Assembly: GCA_009379845.1 (NCBI GenBank)
Contig: WHSZ01000001.1
Coordinates: 247,237-311,236, forward strand
From: Pseudonocardiaceae bacterium
GTDB taxonomy: Bacteria > Actinomycetota > Actinomycetes > Mycobacteriales > Pseudonocardiaceae
DNA: 64,000 nucleotides
Reading direction: 5' to 3'
Shown: one piece after another, positions 1 through 8,240 of the stretch
How the letters are laid out: the number at the start of each line of letters is the position of its first letter
How positions within the stretch are numbered: position 1 is the first letter of the stretch
Made by a program: the position numbers and the translations under genes
The notes under the pieces: model-generated
The model's database searches: none
Seen by the model: the letters and a program-made list of their open reading frames with translations, nothing else
Told to the model about the DNA's origin: nothing

Positions 1-309
1 ACGGCCCGTCTCGTGTCCTGGGCCGCGTTGGCGCTGCTGGCTTTGGCGCTGCTGGTGTTGTTGTGGAATGTGCGGCCACGACTGCGAGGGAGTGGCTTCG
101 CCACCTACGAGTCGATGACGGATGCCGAGCTCGTGCAGCACTTCACCCGCATCGCGGCTGATCCTCACCGTTGGCATCGGGAACGGTTGCTCGTGGTTGC
201 TCAGCTCGGAGCCAAGAAGTTCAAGATGCTTCGAGCGGCGACCACCCTCATCGTCAGTGCGCTGTTTTTGGCGATCGCCGCGGCCATCGCGGCCGCGACG
301 TCGATTTGA
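1..309 (+). CDS. C-terminal part of a DUF5706 / Pycsar-effector-like membrane protein (cut by window edge)
   Basis: The open frame reaches base 1, so the true start lies outside the window; the GTG at 13 is probably internal. What remains is a hydrophobic helix (residues about 5-20 of the visible part), a basic turn (NVRPRLRG), a polar segment of about 45 residues with a KKFK patch, and a second hydrophobic helix that ends the protein. This two-helix layout with a basic loop is that of DUF5706 proteins, which include PycTM, the membrane-disrupting effector of Pycsar anti-phage systems. Many actinobacterial members stand alone without a cyclase, and the upstream partner cannot be seen here. 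The family call rests on recalled pattern similarity. Confidence 0.55.
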   Translation, partial: TARLVSWAALALLALALLVLLWNVRPRLRGSGFATYESMTDAELVQHFTRIAADPHRWHRERLLVVAQLGAKKFKMLRAATTLIVSALFLAIAAAIAAATSI

Positions 310-340
310 TGCGGACAATCGCGGCACGCGGTCACCCGAG

Positions 341-982
341 TTACTTCCCTGTGCACATCAGCAGATGACCCCGGCGGTACCGTTCCTCCGCGCGCGGCTC
401 ACGCAGCATCCGGCCGACTTCGATAAATCCGGCTTCGCCGGCCAGCCCCGCGAGGTCGTCGATTGGCCACCGGTACGCCGTCGCCACCTTGTGGTCGAAC
501 GCTGTAGTCGGCTCACCTTCTGACTCGAAGAAGGCGAGCAACAGGTGGCCGTCGGGCGCGAGTACCCGATGGAACTCGGCAAAGTACGACGGCATCTCCC
601 GCGGTGGGGTGTGAATTACCGAATACCAGGAGACGATGCCGGGTAGCTTGCCGTCGGCCAGGTCCAGGGCGTCCATGGAACCGACGTCGAACCGCAGGTC
701 CGGGTATGCCGCGCGAGCGAGATCGACCATCATCGGCGACAGGTCGACACCGAAGACGTCCAGCCCCAGGTCCCGCAGGTGCGCGGTCACCCGTCCAGGC
801 CCGCATCCCAGCTCGGCGACGGGTCCGGGATCAGCGGTCCGTGCGAGCTCAGCGAACGCGGCGAGCACCGCGCGATCCAGCGGAAGAGCGTCGAGCTCAT
901 CGCGGGCGAATTCGGCGTACCGGACGGCGACGGCATCGTAGGCATCGGCTGTCGCATCGAGGTGTGAGGAAGGTTCAGTCAC
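341..982 (-). CDS. class I SAM-dependent methyltransferase
   Basis: A 213-residue protein starting at a GTG. The SAM-binding motif I is AELGCGPGRVT (about residues 56-66), followed by the acidic ribose-binding VFGVDLSPMMVDLAR and a motif IV-like stretch. The family transfers a methyl group from S-adenosylmethionine; the short sequence gives no substrate. It is a Methyltransf_11/25-type enzyme with no extra domain. It runs convergently to the upstream membrane-protein gene and is separated by 63 bases from the mutase small subunit at 1046, which is on the same strand, so it could be the last gene of that transcript, though nothing in its family ties it to that pathway. Confidence 0.85.
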   Translation of the reverse strand: MTEPSSHLDATADAYDAVAVRYAEFARDELDALPLDRAVLAAFAELARTADPGPVAELGCGPGRVTAHLRDLGLDVFGVDLSPMMVDLARAAYPDLRFDVGSMDALDLADGKLPGIVSWYSVIHTPPREMPSYFAEFHRVLAPDGHLLLAFFESEGEPTTAFDHKVATAYRWPIDDLAGLAGEAGFIEVGRMLREPRAEERYRRGHLLMCTGK

Positions 983-1045
983 AAGAGGACACTAGGTCCC
1001 CACCGCACCGACGACCGCATCGGACTGGGCTGGCCGACGCGGTCC

Positions 1046-1441
1046 TCACGCTCGGCTCGTGAGCCCGTAGAACGTGTCGACCACGTGCTGGATCGGCTCG
1101 CCGGGGCCGAAGTGGTGCCGTACGCCCGCGTCGATGGCCCACCCGATCTCGTCGTCCTCCGCTATGCCACCGGTAATCACCGGGATGTCCGCGCCCTGCT
1201 CGGCGAGTAGCCGCACGACCTCCACGCTGAACTCGCCGAGCCCGCCGCTCAGTGAACTCACCCCGACGACATCGGCGTCTTCCGCGACGGCCGTGGCCAC
1301 GATGGTTTCCGGCAGGTTCCGCTTGCCCAGGTACACGACCTCCATGCCGGCCTCGGTGAGGTGCTTCGCGATCAGCAGCACACCGACGTCGTGCCCGTCC
1401 AGCCCGACCTTGGCGAGCACCACCCGAGGCCGCCTGCTCAT
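1046..1441 (-). CDS. B12-binding small subunit of an acyl-CoA mutase
   Basis: A 131-residue stand-alone cobalamin-binding domain. The B12 signature is present: DGHDVG (the DxHxxG motif whose histidine ligates cobalt), then GVSSLSGG (SxL) and VITGG. The start is the ATG at 1441, which overlaps the stop of the large subunit (ATGA); a longer open frame to 1693 is a shadow of the large-subunit gene. Such small subunits pair with a separate catalytic subunit in isobutyryl-CoA, 2-hydroxyisobutyryl-CoA and some methylmalonyl-CoA mutases, which exchange a CoA-carboxyl group and a hydrogen between neighbouring carbons. It is the last of five overlapping genes. Confidence 0.9.
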   Translation of the reverse strand: MSRRPRVVLAKVGLDGHDVGVLLIAKHLTEAGMEVVYLGKRNLPETIVATAVAEDADVVGVSSLSGGLGEFSVEVVRLLAEQGADIPVITGGIAEDDEIGWAIDAGVRHHFGPGEPIQHVVDTFYGLTSRA

Positions 1442-3006
1442 CCTGCCTCCCGGAACCCACTCCGGGTGGCCTCGATGATCTGCTCGATCGTGGCGCCGGC
1501 CCGCAGCGCCTCCGCCGACGGTGGCAGCAGGTTGCCGGTGCCGCGCGCGGCCAGCCGGACCCGCTCCAGCGTGCCGTCCAGCGCCGGACCGGCATGCTGC
1601 TCCTTGTGCTTGCGGACCCGCTCGCGCAATTGACCTTCCACGACGTCCAGGCCAGGCACGGGTTCGGTGGATCCGGCGAACAACCCCTGCCACCGGGGCG
1701 CACCGGCGGTGTTCTCCCCGATGAACTCCCGCTCGCCCGAGTCCAGCTGGCGCTGCCGGGTACCGCGCCGCTCGTCGATCAGCTCGGCGATGTAGCCGCT
1801 GTACAGGCAGGCGAGCGCGCCGCCGCGCTCCTCGATCCGGTCGAGCTCGCGGACGACCTGTTCGCGCACCCAGGCTTCGACGTCGGTGAACTTGTGCCCA
1901 CCGGCGAGCGGGTCGATGGACGCGGTGATGCCGTGCTCAGCGCCGACCACACGGAGCGTCCGGACCGCCAGCGCCGCCGCTTCGGTCGACGGCACCCGCA
2001 GCGCCTCGTCGTAGGAGGCCGCGCACAGGTAATCCACCCCGCCGAGCGTCGCGGCGGCCACACTCAACGTGCACCGCGGCACGTTCACCAGCGGCTCGTT
2101 GCTGGTCTCCAGCCCGTGCGCGTAGCCCATCAGCGCCACCGGCGGAATCTCGTCCGGCCGCACGGAAAACCGCTCGCGCAGGATCTCGCCCCACAACGCG
2201 CGCGCCACCCGGAAAACCGCCGCACACACGAACAGATCGCTGCGCTCGTTGACGAACAGCATGATCCGCTTCGCGGCCTCGACCGCGGAGTGCCCGCGCC
2301 GCACCAACTCCTCGAGGTAAGTGATGCCGTTCGCCAGCGCGATTCCCAGCGCGCGCACTGGGCCGGCGCCGGCGACATCGTAGTGGTTGGAACACACCGC
2401 CATCGCGTAGCCGGGCATCCCCTCCTCGATCGCGTAGCCGACCGTGTCGCAGGCGATACGCACGGCTTGCTCGGGGCTGAACAGTTCGGTACCGCGCGCG
2501 GTGAACTCCTTGAGCGGATCGTTCTGCATCACCAGCCGGACGTGCTCGGCGCCGCGCTCCGCGAGTACCTCGCGCACCATCGGCAACCCGACGTGACCGA
2601 CGCTGTTCGCCAGCATCCCGAGGCTGTCCAGCTTCTCGAGGTCCAGCGGTGCGCAGATGGTCCGCAGGTCGTCGAGCGTTCCGCAGGAAACACCGGCGCG
2701 CCCCACCTGCGCGCGGGCCAGCCGGTGGTCGGGGTCGAAACCGAGCTGGGCCGGCAGATCGCAGGCCAGCAGCACCGATTCCGCGCCCACGTCCTGCAGC
2801 ATCCGAACGCGTTCGGCGGTCATCTCCGGGCTGCCCTGGCCGGTGTAGACCATGGCCCGTGGCCGGTACGGCGGACCGTTCCCGGCACGCGTCGTGATCC
2901 ACTCCCGCAGGCTCGGCTCGGCAGGCAGCGGGCCGTAGTGCCGGTGGATCGGTACCTCAGAGTCGTTGGTACGCACCGGTTCTCCGGTGTGTGGGTCAGC
3001 CGTCAT
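1438..3006 (-). CDS. catalytic large subunit of a divergent B12-dependent acyl-CoA mutase
   Basis: A 522-residue methylmalonyl-CoA-mutase-family TIM barrel without its own B12 domain, somewhat shorter than IcmA/HcmA-type subunits (about 560). Family landmarks are visible: CDLPAQLGFDPDH (residues 82-94), MQNDPLKEF (160-168) and LGG near 320. Several active-site blocks differ from methylmalonyl-CoA mutase by my hand alignment. The usual HCQTSG segment reads MGYAHGLETS (293-302), so the conserved histidine appears replaced by Leu292, and SGYHIREAGA reads CSNHYDVAGA (205-214). The tyrosine of the RQYAGF block seems kept as Tyr54. The start codon overlaps the stop of the acyl-CoA synthetase by ATGA. 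The substrate is therefore probably not methylmalonyl-CoA; a branched or hydroxylated acyl-CoA is plausible. Confidence 0.85.
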   Translation of the reverse strand: MTADPHTGEPVRTNDSEVPIHRHYGPLPAEPSLREWITTRAGNGPPYRPRAMVYTGQGSPEMTAERVRMLQDVGAESVLLACDLPAQLGFDPDHRLARAQVGRAGVSCGTLDDLRTICAPLDLEKLDSLGMLANSVGHVGLPMVREVLAERGAEHVRLVMQNDPLKEFTARGTELFSPEQAVRIACDTVGYAIEEGMPGYAMAVCSNHYDVAGAGPVRALGIALANGITYLEELVRRGHSAVEAAKRIMLFVNERSDLFVCAAVFRVARALWGEILRERFSVRPDEIPPVALMGYAHGLETSNEPLVNVPRCTLSVAAATLGGVDYLCAASYDEALRVPSTEAAALAVRTLRVVGAEHGITASIDPLAGGHKFTDVEAWVREQVVRELDRIEERGGALACLYSGYIAELIDERRGTRQRQLDSGEREFIGENTAGAPRWQGLFAGSTEPVPGLDVVEGQLRERVRKHKEQHAGPALDGTLERVRLAARGTGNLLPPSAEALRAGATIEQIIEATRSGFREAG

Positions 3007-4526
3007 CTGGGCACCTCACCGGCAGCCAGGTCCCCCGCGAGCAACCGCAGCCGGTCGACCTTCCCGTACGAGGTGCGCGGCAGGCCGGCCACCACGACGA
3101 CCGAACGCGGGCGGCGGAATCCCAGCTTCGGCTCGCAGAACTCGATGAGCGTGTCCTCGTCGAGGCTGGTGCCCGCCTCCGGCGCGACGTACACCCGCAC
3201 GACCTGCCCCCATCGTGGGTCGGGGATGCCGACGGCCGCCGCCTCCCTGACCCCGGGAAACTGGGTGACGACATCCTCGACCTCCTTCGGCGCGATGTTG
3301 AAGCCCCCGGAGTTGATCATCTCGTCACGCCGGCCGCGCAGGTAGATGTATCCGGCATCGTCGCGCAGGCCCATGTCCCGTGTCCAGATCCGCCCGTCCC
3401 GCAGTACCTCGGCGGTGAGCTCCGGTTTGTTGAAGTAGCCGGTCATCGCGTGCTGGCCGGTCACCACGATCTCGCCGAGCTCACCGGGCGGCAGCGTCCG
3501 CCCTTCCGGGTCAAGGACGTCGACCCGCACGCTGCGCCACGCCCGCCCGGCGGACCGAATCTGCGGCTCGCCGATCCGGTGGTCCGACTTGTCCAGCCAG
3601 GTGATCGTCATCGGCGCTTCGGATTGCCCGTACAGCTGGGAAAGCACCGGACCGTACCGGTCCATCGCCCGGCCGAGCAGGCTTTCCGAGATCGGCGCGG
3701 CACCGTAGATGATGTTCCGGAACGCGGGAGCGCTCGGCACCTCCAGCATGTCGAGCAACATGGTGGGCACCAGCTTCAGCGTGCCGATCCGTTCGCGCCT
3801 GCCGAGTTCGACCACCTCCTCCGCGTCGAACCCGTGCCGCACGTGCACGTGCCCGCCGCACGCGAGGTACGGCAACACAAAGTACCCCGCGCCGTGCGAA
3901 AGCGGCTGCACGAGCAGGATCGAACCGGACGTCGTCTCCCTGCCGAGCTCAAGCATGATGTTCATGGCCACCTGCACGAGGGCGCGGTGGCTGAGCATCA
4001 CGCCCTTCGGCCGCCCGGTGGTGCCCGAGGTATACGAGATCCACGCCAGTTCCTCTGACATATCCGGAAGTTCTGGTATCTCGGCGCGGGCACCTTCGAG
4101 CAGCGCGCGGAAATCGTGCGCACCGTCCGGACGTTCGCGGTCGTCGTCGAGCCTGATCCACCGCGCGCCGGCCTCGGTTACCAGTTCCGCGGCGGTCTCG
4201 TCGAACCGGGCCTGCGTGATCAGTGCACGCGACCCGCAGTCCGCCATGATGTAACGGAAATCCGTCGGCTGCAGCCGCACGTTCAGCGCCACCCGCACCA
4301 GCCCGGCGTAGGCCAGCGCCACGTCGATGATCGGGTACTCGAGCCGGTTGTCCAGCAGCACGGCGACCCGGTCACCACGCCGCAAGCCCATGCCCAGCAA
4401 GGCGTTCGCCAGCCGCCGCGCGTCGTCGTCCAGCTCGCCGTACCGCACGGCACGCACGTCCGAGGACACCGCGGGCCGGCCGGCGTGCTCGGTGATGCCG
4501 CGGCGCAGCAGGTACGCGAGATCCAT
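3003..4526 (-). CDS. acyl-CoA synthetase (AMP-forming, FadD-like)
   Basis: A 507-residue class I adenylate-forming enzyme. The ATP-binding P-loop is YTSGTTGRPKGVMLSHRAL, followed by LYGQSEAPM (the A5-type motif), the TRDMG segment with the ribose-binding aspartate, and the catalytic lysine region RTSYGKVDRLRL near the end. The ATG at 4526 overlaps the stop of the DUF35 gene (TGATG); longer open frames upstream are shadows. It would activate the imported carboxylic acid as its CoA thioester, the first step before the mutase and thiolase encoded on either side. The sequence resembles medium-chain and cyclic-acid ligases, but I cannot read the acid from it. Confidence 0.93.
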   Translation of the reverse strand: MDLAYLLRRGITEHAGRPAVSSDVRAVRYGELDDDARRLANALLGMGLRRGDRVAVLLDNRLEYPIIDVALAYAGLVRVALNVRLQPTDFRYIMADCGSRALITQARFDETAAELVTEAGARWIRLDDDRERPDGAHDFRALLEGARAEIPELPDMSEELAWISYTSGTTGRPKGVMLSHRALVQVAMNIMLELGRETTSGSILLVQPLSHGAGYFVLPYLACGGHVHVRHGFDAEEVVELGRRERIGTLKLVPTMLLDMLEVPSAPAFRNIIYGAAPISESLLGRAMDRYGPVLSQLYGQSEAPMTITWLDKSDHRIGEPQIRSAGRAWRSVRVDVLDPEGRTLPPGELGEIVVTGQHAMTGYFNKPELTAEVLRDGRIWTRDMGLRDDAGYIYLRGRRDEMINSGGFNIAPKEVEDVVTQFPGVREAAAVGIPDPRWGQVVRVYVAPEAGTSLDEDTLIEFCEPKLGFRRPRSVVVVAGLPRTSYGKVDRLRLLAGDLAAGEVPR

Positions 4527-4918
4527 CACGATCGCCCCGCCGGGGTGAACCAGAATTGCGGGTGCGCCGATTCGCACACCGTGATGCGCACCGGCGCGGG
4601 CACGGTGAGCTCGTCGGTCAGCTCGCGGATGTGCGCGAACACCCGCACATCGCCGAGCCGCACCATCCCGAGCACGTACGGCGGCTCGATGCCTTCCGCC
4701 GGCACCCACACCCTGGTCCAGGTGTGCAGCACGCCGTCGGCTGGCAGTGCGTAGCGTTCCAGGTCGACCTCGCCGCACCGGGCACAGCCCGCCCGCTCCG
4801 GCCACATCACCCAGCCGCAGCCCGTACACCGGGTGCCGACCAATCCGCCGGCATCGAAGTCGATACGAGCGCGTTCGCCGGTGGGTCGCGCGTCCAGGGC
4901 CCGCAGCAGATCACTCAT
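4526..4918 (-). CDS. DUF35 zinc-ribbon/OB-fold partner protein of the adjacent thiolase
   Basis: A 130-residue protein with an N-terminal rubredoxin-like zinc ribbon (CTGCGW then CARCGE, four cysteines) and a C-terminal OB-fold with the usual PPYVLGMVRL and VRVFAHI strands. DUF35 proteins bind SCP2-type thiolases or aldolases and are needed for their activity or solubility, as ChsH2 is for Ltp2. Its start at 4918 overlaps the thiolase stop by ATGA, so the two are probably made in equal amounts and form one complex. The longer frame to 4948 adds only residues that overlap the thiolase. Confidence 0.9.
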   Translation of the reverse strand: MSDLLRALDARPTGERARIDFDAGGLVGTRCTGCGWVMWPERAGCARCGEVDLERYALPADGVLHTWTRVWVPAEGIEPPYVLGMVRLGDVRVFAHIRELTDELTVPAPVRITVCESAHPQFWFTPAGRS

Positions 4919-6084
4919 GCCACGGCCTCCAGGATGTGCACGTTGCACACCGCGGAGTCACCGTCGGTCCAGCCACCGCTGTTGTGTGCCAGCGCGATTC
5001 GCGCGTGCTCGACCTGGCGCGGGCCCGCCTCGCCGCGCAGCTGCCAGGTCAGCTCGGCCAGCTGCGCGACGCCGGTAGCACCAACCGGATGTCCCCGCGA
5101 GGACAGCCCGCCGCTCGGATTGACCACATGCTTTCCGCCGAGGCTGGTCACCCCGTCGTCCAGCAACCGGCCGGCTTCGGCGTACTCGCACAGGCCCAGC
5201 TGCTCGTAGTACAGCAGCTCACCAGGCGCCATCGCGTCGTGCACCTCGAGCACATCGAGGTCCGAGGGCCCGAGGCCGCTCTGCTGATACGCCGCGTCCG
5301 CCGTCTCGGTCGCCACCGACGGCTCGCCGTCCGCGCGCGCCGATCGCGCGGTCCGCATCGCGCTGGCCCGTACCCGCACCCGGGGGCGGCCGGCCGCTGC
5401 GACGGTACCCCGCCTGGCCACCACCACCGCGGCCGCGCCGTCGCTGATCGAGCCGCACATCAGCAGTGTCAACGGGTCCGCGATCATCTTGCTGCCGAGC
5501 ACCTGATCCGCGGTCACCTCGTCGCGGTGCTGCGCATAGGGGTTCCTGGCGCCCGCCGCGTGCGATTTCACCGTGGCGCCGGCCAGATCGGCGAGCCGCA
5601 GGCTGCCCTCGTCCAGCCGGTGGCGCAGCCGCATCGCGTAAATCGCGGTGAACTGCAACCCGAGCCCGCCGGTCACGTCGATGTCGGCCGCCGAGCGCAG
5701 CGCCTCGAGGCTCTTCGCCCGGTCGCCGACGAACATCTTCTCGTGCCCGAGCACCAGCACGACCTCGGCCATCCCGGCCGAGACGGCCGCGACCGCCTCA
5801 CGGAAGGCGGTGGATCCGCTGGCGCAGGCGTTCTCCACGTTGATCACCGGCACGCCCTCGATGCCCAGCTCCCGCACCACCGTCTGGCCACGGATCTGTT
5901 CCTGCCCGGTGAGCAACCCGGCAAGGCTGTTGCCCGAGTACACCGCTTGCACGTCCCGCAGCGAGAGGCCGGCATCATCGAGTGCGCGCACCGTTGCCAC
6001 CCGCCCCAGGTCCTTGAGCGACAACTCCGGAAACCGCCCGAAGCGGTGCATACCCGCGCCAACGACCTCTACATCCTCGATCAA
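4915..6084 (-). CDS. SCP2-type thiolase / acyl-CoA acetyltransferase
   Basis: A 389-residue thiolase-fold enzyme. The nucleophile lies in NVENACASGS (Cys87); HDAMAPGELL carries the middle histidine and NPSGGLSSRGHPVGATG the general-base histidine. The second cysteine of biosynthetic thiolases is absent: the C-terminal block reads HNSGGWTDGDSA. That pattern is typical of SCP2/Ltp-like thiolases. The gene heads the overlapping run thiolase, DUF35, ligase, mutase large, mutase small, and follows the IclR gene by 66 bases. A role in cleaving the beta-oxo-acyl-CoA at the end of the pathway is likely but not proven by sequence. Confidence 0.9.
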   Translation of the reverse strand: MIEDVEVVGAGMHRFGRFPELSLKDLGRVATVRALDDAGLSLRDVQAVYSGNSLAGLLTGQEQIRGQTVVRELGIEGVPVINVENACASGSTAFREAVAAVSAGMAEVVLVLGHEKMFVGDRAKSLEALRSAADIDVTGGLGLQFTAIYAMRLRHRLDEGSLRLADLAGATVKSHAAGARNPYAQHRDEVTADQVLGSKMIADPLTLLMCGSISDGAAAVVVARRGTVAAAGRPRVRVRASAMRTARSARADGEPSVATETADAAYQQSGLGPSDLDVLEVHDAMAPGELLYYEQLGLCEYAEAGRLLDDGVTSLGGKHVVNPSGGLSSRGHPVGATGVAQLAELTWQLRGEAGPRQVEHARIALAHNSGGWTDGDSAVCNVHILEAVA

Positions 6085-6150
6085 CGGAGATCACTCCCAG
6101 CCGGTCGCCACATCACAGCGCGGGAAGAATCTACCATACCATGGAACGAA

Positions 6151-6957
6151 TTACTCACCAGGTGAGGAGGACAGCACCTCGTTGGAGATCTGCCGCAACC
6201 GCCCGGTTATCTGCCCGGCCTGCTCGGTGACCAGCGGCGCCAGGCCACGGATCTGGCTGGAGTTCAACCGGGACGCGGGTCCGAGCACGCTCAGCGCCGC
6301 CAGGATCCGGTCGTTGCCGTCGAAAACCGGCGCGCTGACCGCGACCGCGCCGTCGATCCGCTCGCCGTAGCTTTCCGCCCAGCCCTGCACGCGGACCCGG
6401 TCCAACTCGCCCTGCAGCACCGAGCGATCGGTGATCGTCGCCGGCGTGCGCGGTTCGAGCGTGATCAACCGGAGCAGCTCGGCACGTCCGGTGTCGTCGA
6501 GGAAAGCCAGCAATACCTTGCCGGCGGAGCCGGTGTGAATCGGTGCCGCCGCACCGATCCCCGCCGTGTAGCGGATCGGGTGCGGGCTCGGCAACTCGGC
6601 GACGCAGATGCGCTGGCCACCGATGCGTACGTGCAGCGTGGCGGTTTCCCCGGATTCCTCCCGCAGCCGGTCGAGTTCGGGTTTGGCAACCAGTTCCAGC
6701 CCACTCGCCCCACCGCTGATCGCTTCGGCGAACTGGAAACACCCCGGCCCGAGGCTGTACTGGCCGGTGCTGGAGTCCTGGATCACCAGCTGGTCCATCT
6801 CCAGGGTGGCCAGCAACCGGGACGCCGTCGCCTTGGACAGTTCGGCCCTGGCGGCCAGCGTCGCCAGATGTTGCGGCCCGGTGGTCAATCCGGAGAGCAG
6901 CTGCATCGCCCTGCTCACCGCGCGAACCGGAACCCCGTCGGACTGCGGACGTCGCAC
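6151..6957 (-). CDS. IclR-family transcriptional regulator
   Basis: A 268-residue protein with an N-terminal winged helix (VRAVSRAMQLLSGL ... LSKATASRLLATLEMDQLV, about residues 12-60) and a C-terminal GAF-like ligand domain of the IclR type (KPELDRLREESGETA; HTGSAGKVLLAFL; SYGERIDGAVAVSAPV). The start is a GTG with GAGGAGG a few bases upstream. It sits divergently from the TRAP transporter and directly upstream of the thiolase-mutase operon, so it most likely controls both in response to the imported acid or its CoA ester. Two matching 14-base sites in the divergent promoter are probable operators. Confidence 0.93.
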   Translation of the reverse strand: MRRPQSDGVPVRAVSRAMQLLSGLTTGPQHLATLAARAELSKATASRLLATLEMDQLVIQDSSTGQYSLGPGCFQFAEAISGGASGLELVAKPELDRLREESGETATLHVRIGGQRICVAELPSPHPIRYTAGIGAAAPIHTGSAGKVLLAFLDDTGRAELLRLITLEPRTPATITDRSVLQGELDRVRVQGWAESYGERIDGAVAVSAPVFDGNDRILAALSVLGPASRLNSSQIRGLAPLVTEQAGQITGRLRQISNEVLSSSPGE

Positions 6958-6986
6958 ATCGCCTCCTCGAATACGTCACTTGACGA

Positions 6987-7000
6987 TACAAGTGTTCCAC
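6987..7000 (+). promoter_or_regulatory. putative IclR operator, copy 1
   Basis: TACAAGTGTTCCAC lies 30 bases upstream of the IclR start. It matches the copy at 7081 at 12 of 14 positions, in the same orientation. Position between divergent genes suggests autoregulation. Inferred; not palindromic enough to assign on its own. Confidence 0.45.
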
Positions 7001-7080
7001 GCCGACGCGCCGTTGGATCGCTCCTAGCAGCGCCTTGACGTTCTCGGAACGCTCGTGTATCAATCCACATCACTACACGG

Positions 7081-7094
7081 TACAAACGTTCCAC
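7081..7094 (+). promoter_or_regulatory. putative IclR operator, copy 2
   Basis: TACAAACGTTCCAC lies 46 bases upstream of the DctP start. The two copies are 94 bases apart, start to start. The shared core is TACAA-RY-GTTCCAC. A weaker related half site (TGGAACG, opposite orientation) occurs at about 6142, between the IclR gene and the thiolase operon. Confidence 0.45.
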
Positions 7095-7139
7095 ATCATG
7101 AACCTGTACGCCGGGGCACGGTGGCGACAAGGAGGTCGC

Positions 7140-8192
7140 ATGCGGCTCGTGCGCACCCTGCAGCTGTCCACCGCCGTCATCGGGCTACTCGCGAGCGCGG
7201 CATGCGCACCCGAACAGGCCGCGTCGTCGGGCGCGCGCGAGCTGACGGTGGCGGATTTCTACTCGGACACCCACTCCATCGGCGTCGCTGGCGTGCAGCC
7301 GTACATGAAGCTGGTTGAGAAGCGCTCCGGCGGCAGGCTGCGATTCGATTACCGGACCTCGGAACAACTCGCGGCCGCCGAGGACATCCACCACGCGGTG
7401 CGGGCGGGCGCCGCGGATGTCGGCAACGTGCTGTACATGGGCAGCCAGAACCCGATGATGTACGTGCCCCAACTCCCCGGCCTGTACCGGGACAGGGATG
7501 TCGTCGGGGCCTCCCAGGCTTTCTGGACGTTCGTGCGGACGAACTCGGTGATGCGCAGAACGTTCCGGGAGTGGAACATCAAACCGCTGTTCTGCTTCAC
7601 CCTGTCCAACTACCAGATGCAGTTCTCCGATCCGTCCATCGATTCCATGGACGACATTCGTGGCAAGCAACTCCGCGCGGCGGGCAGCATACTGCCGTTC
7701 TCCATCCGGGCGGCCGGCGCGACGTCCATAGACCTCAACGCCGGCGAGGCCTACGATGCGTTCAATCGCGGCGTGATCGACGGACTGTCCCTTTCGGTCA
7801 CCAGCGTCAAGGATTACTCCTTCTACGAATTGATCCAGTCGGCGATCGTGGATCTCAACCTCGGCGGCTTTCCGGTGTGCTACGGGATGAACCTGGATAC
7901 CTGGAACAGCCTGCCGCCCCGGGATCAACGGGTGCTGAACCGGGCGGGCGACGCGACCGTGTCGGCCACCGCGGCCGAGCTGCGCAGGCAGATCACCGAG
8001 GACCTCGCCGAGTGGCGGAAGCAGGGTATCCGCGTGCATCACGCCAAGCCCGGCAAGCGGTTCCGGAAGCGGATCGCCGCCGTCGAGAGCGAATGGGTCG
8101 ATCAGCTCGTCGGGGACGGCATGGATCGAGCCGAAGTCGAACGCTCCATCGAGCAGTGGAAACGGTTGCTGCGCGCCGAGATCGGCAATTGA
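7140..8192 (+). CDS. dctP: TRAP transporter substrate-binding protein (DctP)
   Basis: A 350-residue extracytoplasmic binding protein. The start at 7140 follows AAGGAGG; earlier in-frame starts add an unlikely leader. The N-terminus is a lipoprotein-type signal (MRLVRTLQL, hydrophobic core, then a cysteine in LASAAC at about residue 21), so it is probably anchored to the outer face of the membrane. The DctP fold is recognisable in DIRGKQLRAAGSI and AYDAFNRGVIDGL, the region that contributes the arginine clamping the substrate carboxylate. TRAP transporters import organic acids using the sodium gradient. It is the first gene of dctP-dctQ-dctM. Confidence 0.92.
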   Translation: MRLVRTLQLSTAVIGLLASAACAPEQAASSGARELTVADFYSDTHSIGVAGVQPYMKLVEKRSGGRLRFDYRTSEQLAAAEDIHHAVRAGAADVGNVLYMGSQNPMMYVPQLPGLYRDRDVVGASQAFWTFVRTNSVMRRTFREWNIKPLFCFTLSNYQMQFSDPSIDSMDDIRGKQLRAAGSILPFSIRAAGATSIDLNAGEAYDAFNRGVIDGLSLSVTSVKDYSFYELIQSAIVDLNLGGFPVCYGMNLDTWNSLPPRDQRVLNRAGDATVSATAAELRRQITEDLAEWRKQGIRVHHAKPGKRFRKRIAAVESEWVDQLVGDGMDRAEVERSIEQWKRLLRAEIGN

Positions 8193-8240
8193 TCCTGCCC
8201 GGCGAATCTCGCGAGTCACCTCTGCCGGAGAGAGGAACCC

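Noticed and set aside
1594..3345. Long plus-strand frame over the mutase large subunit
   Set aside because: Antisense shadow: the composition is His/Arg/Gly-rich and no motif is seen, while the minus strand has clear mutase homology.
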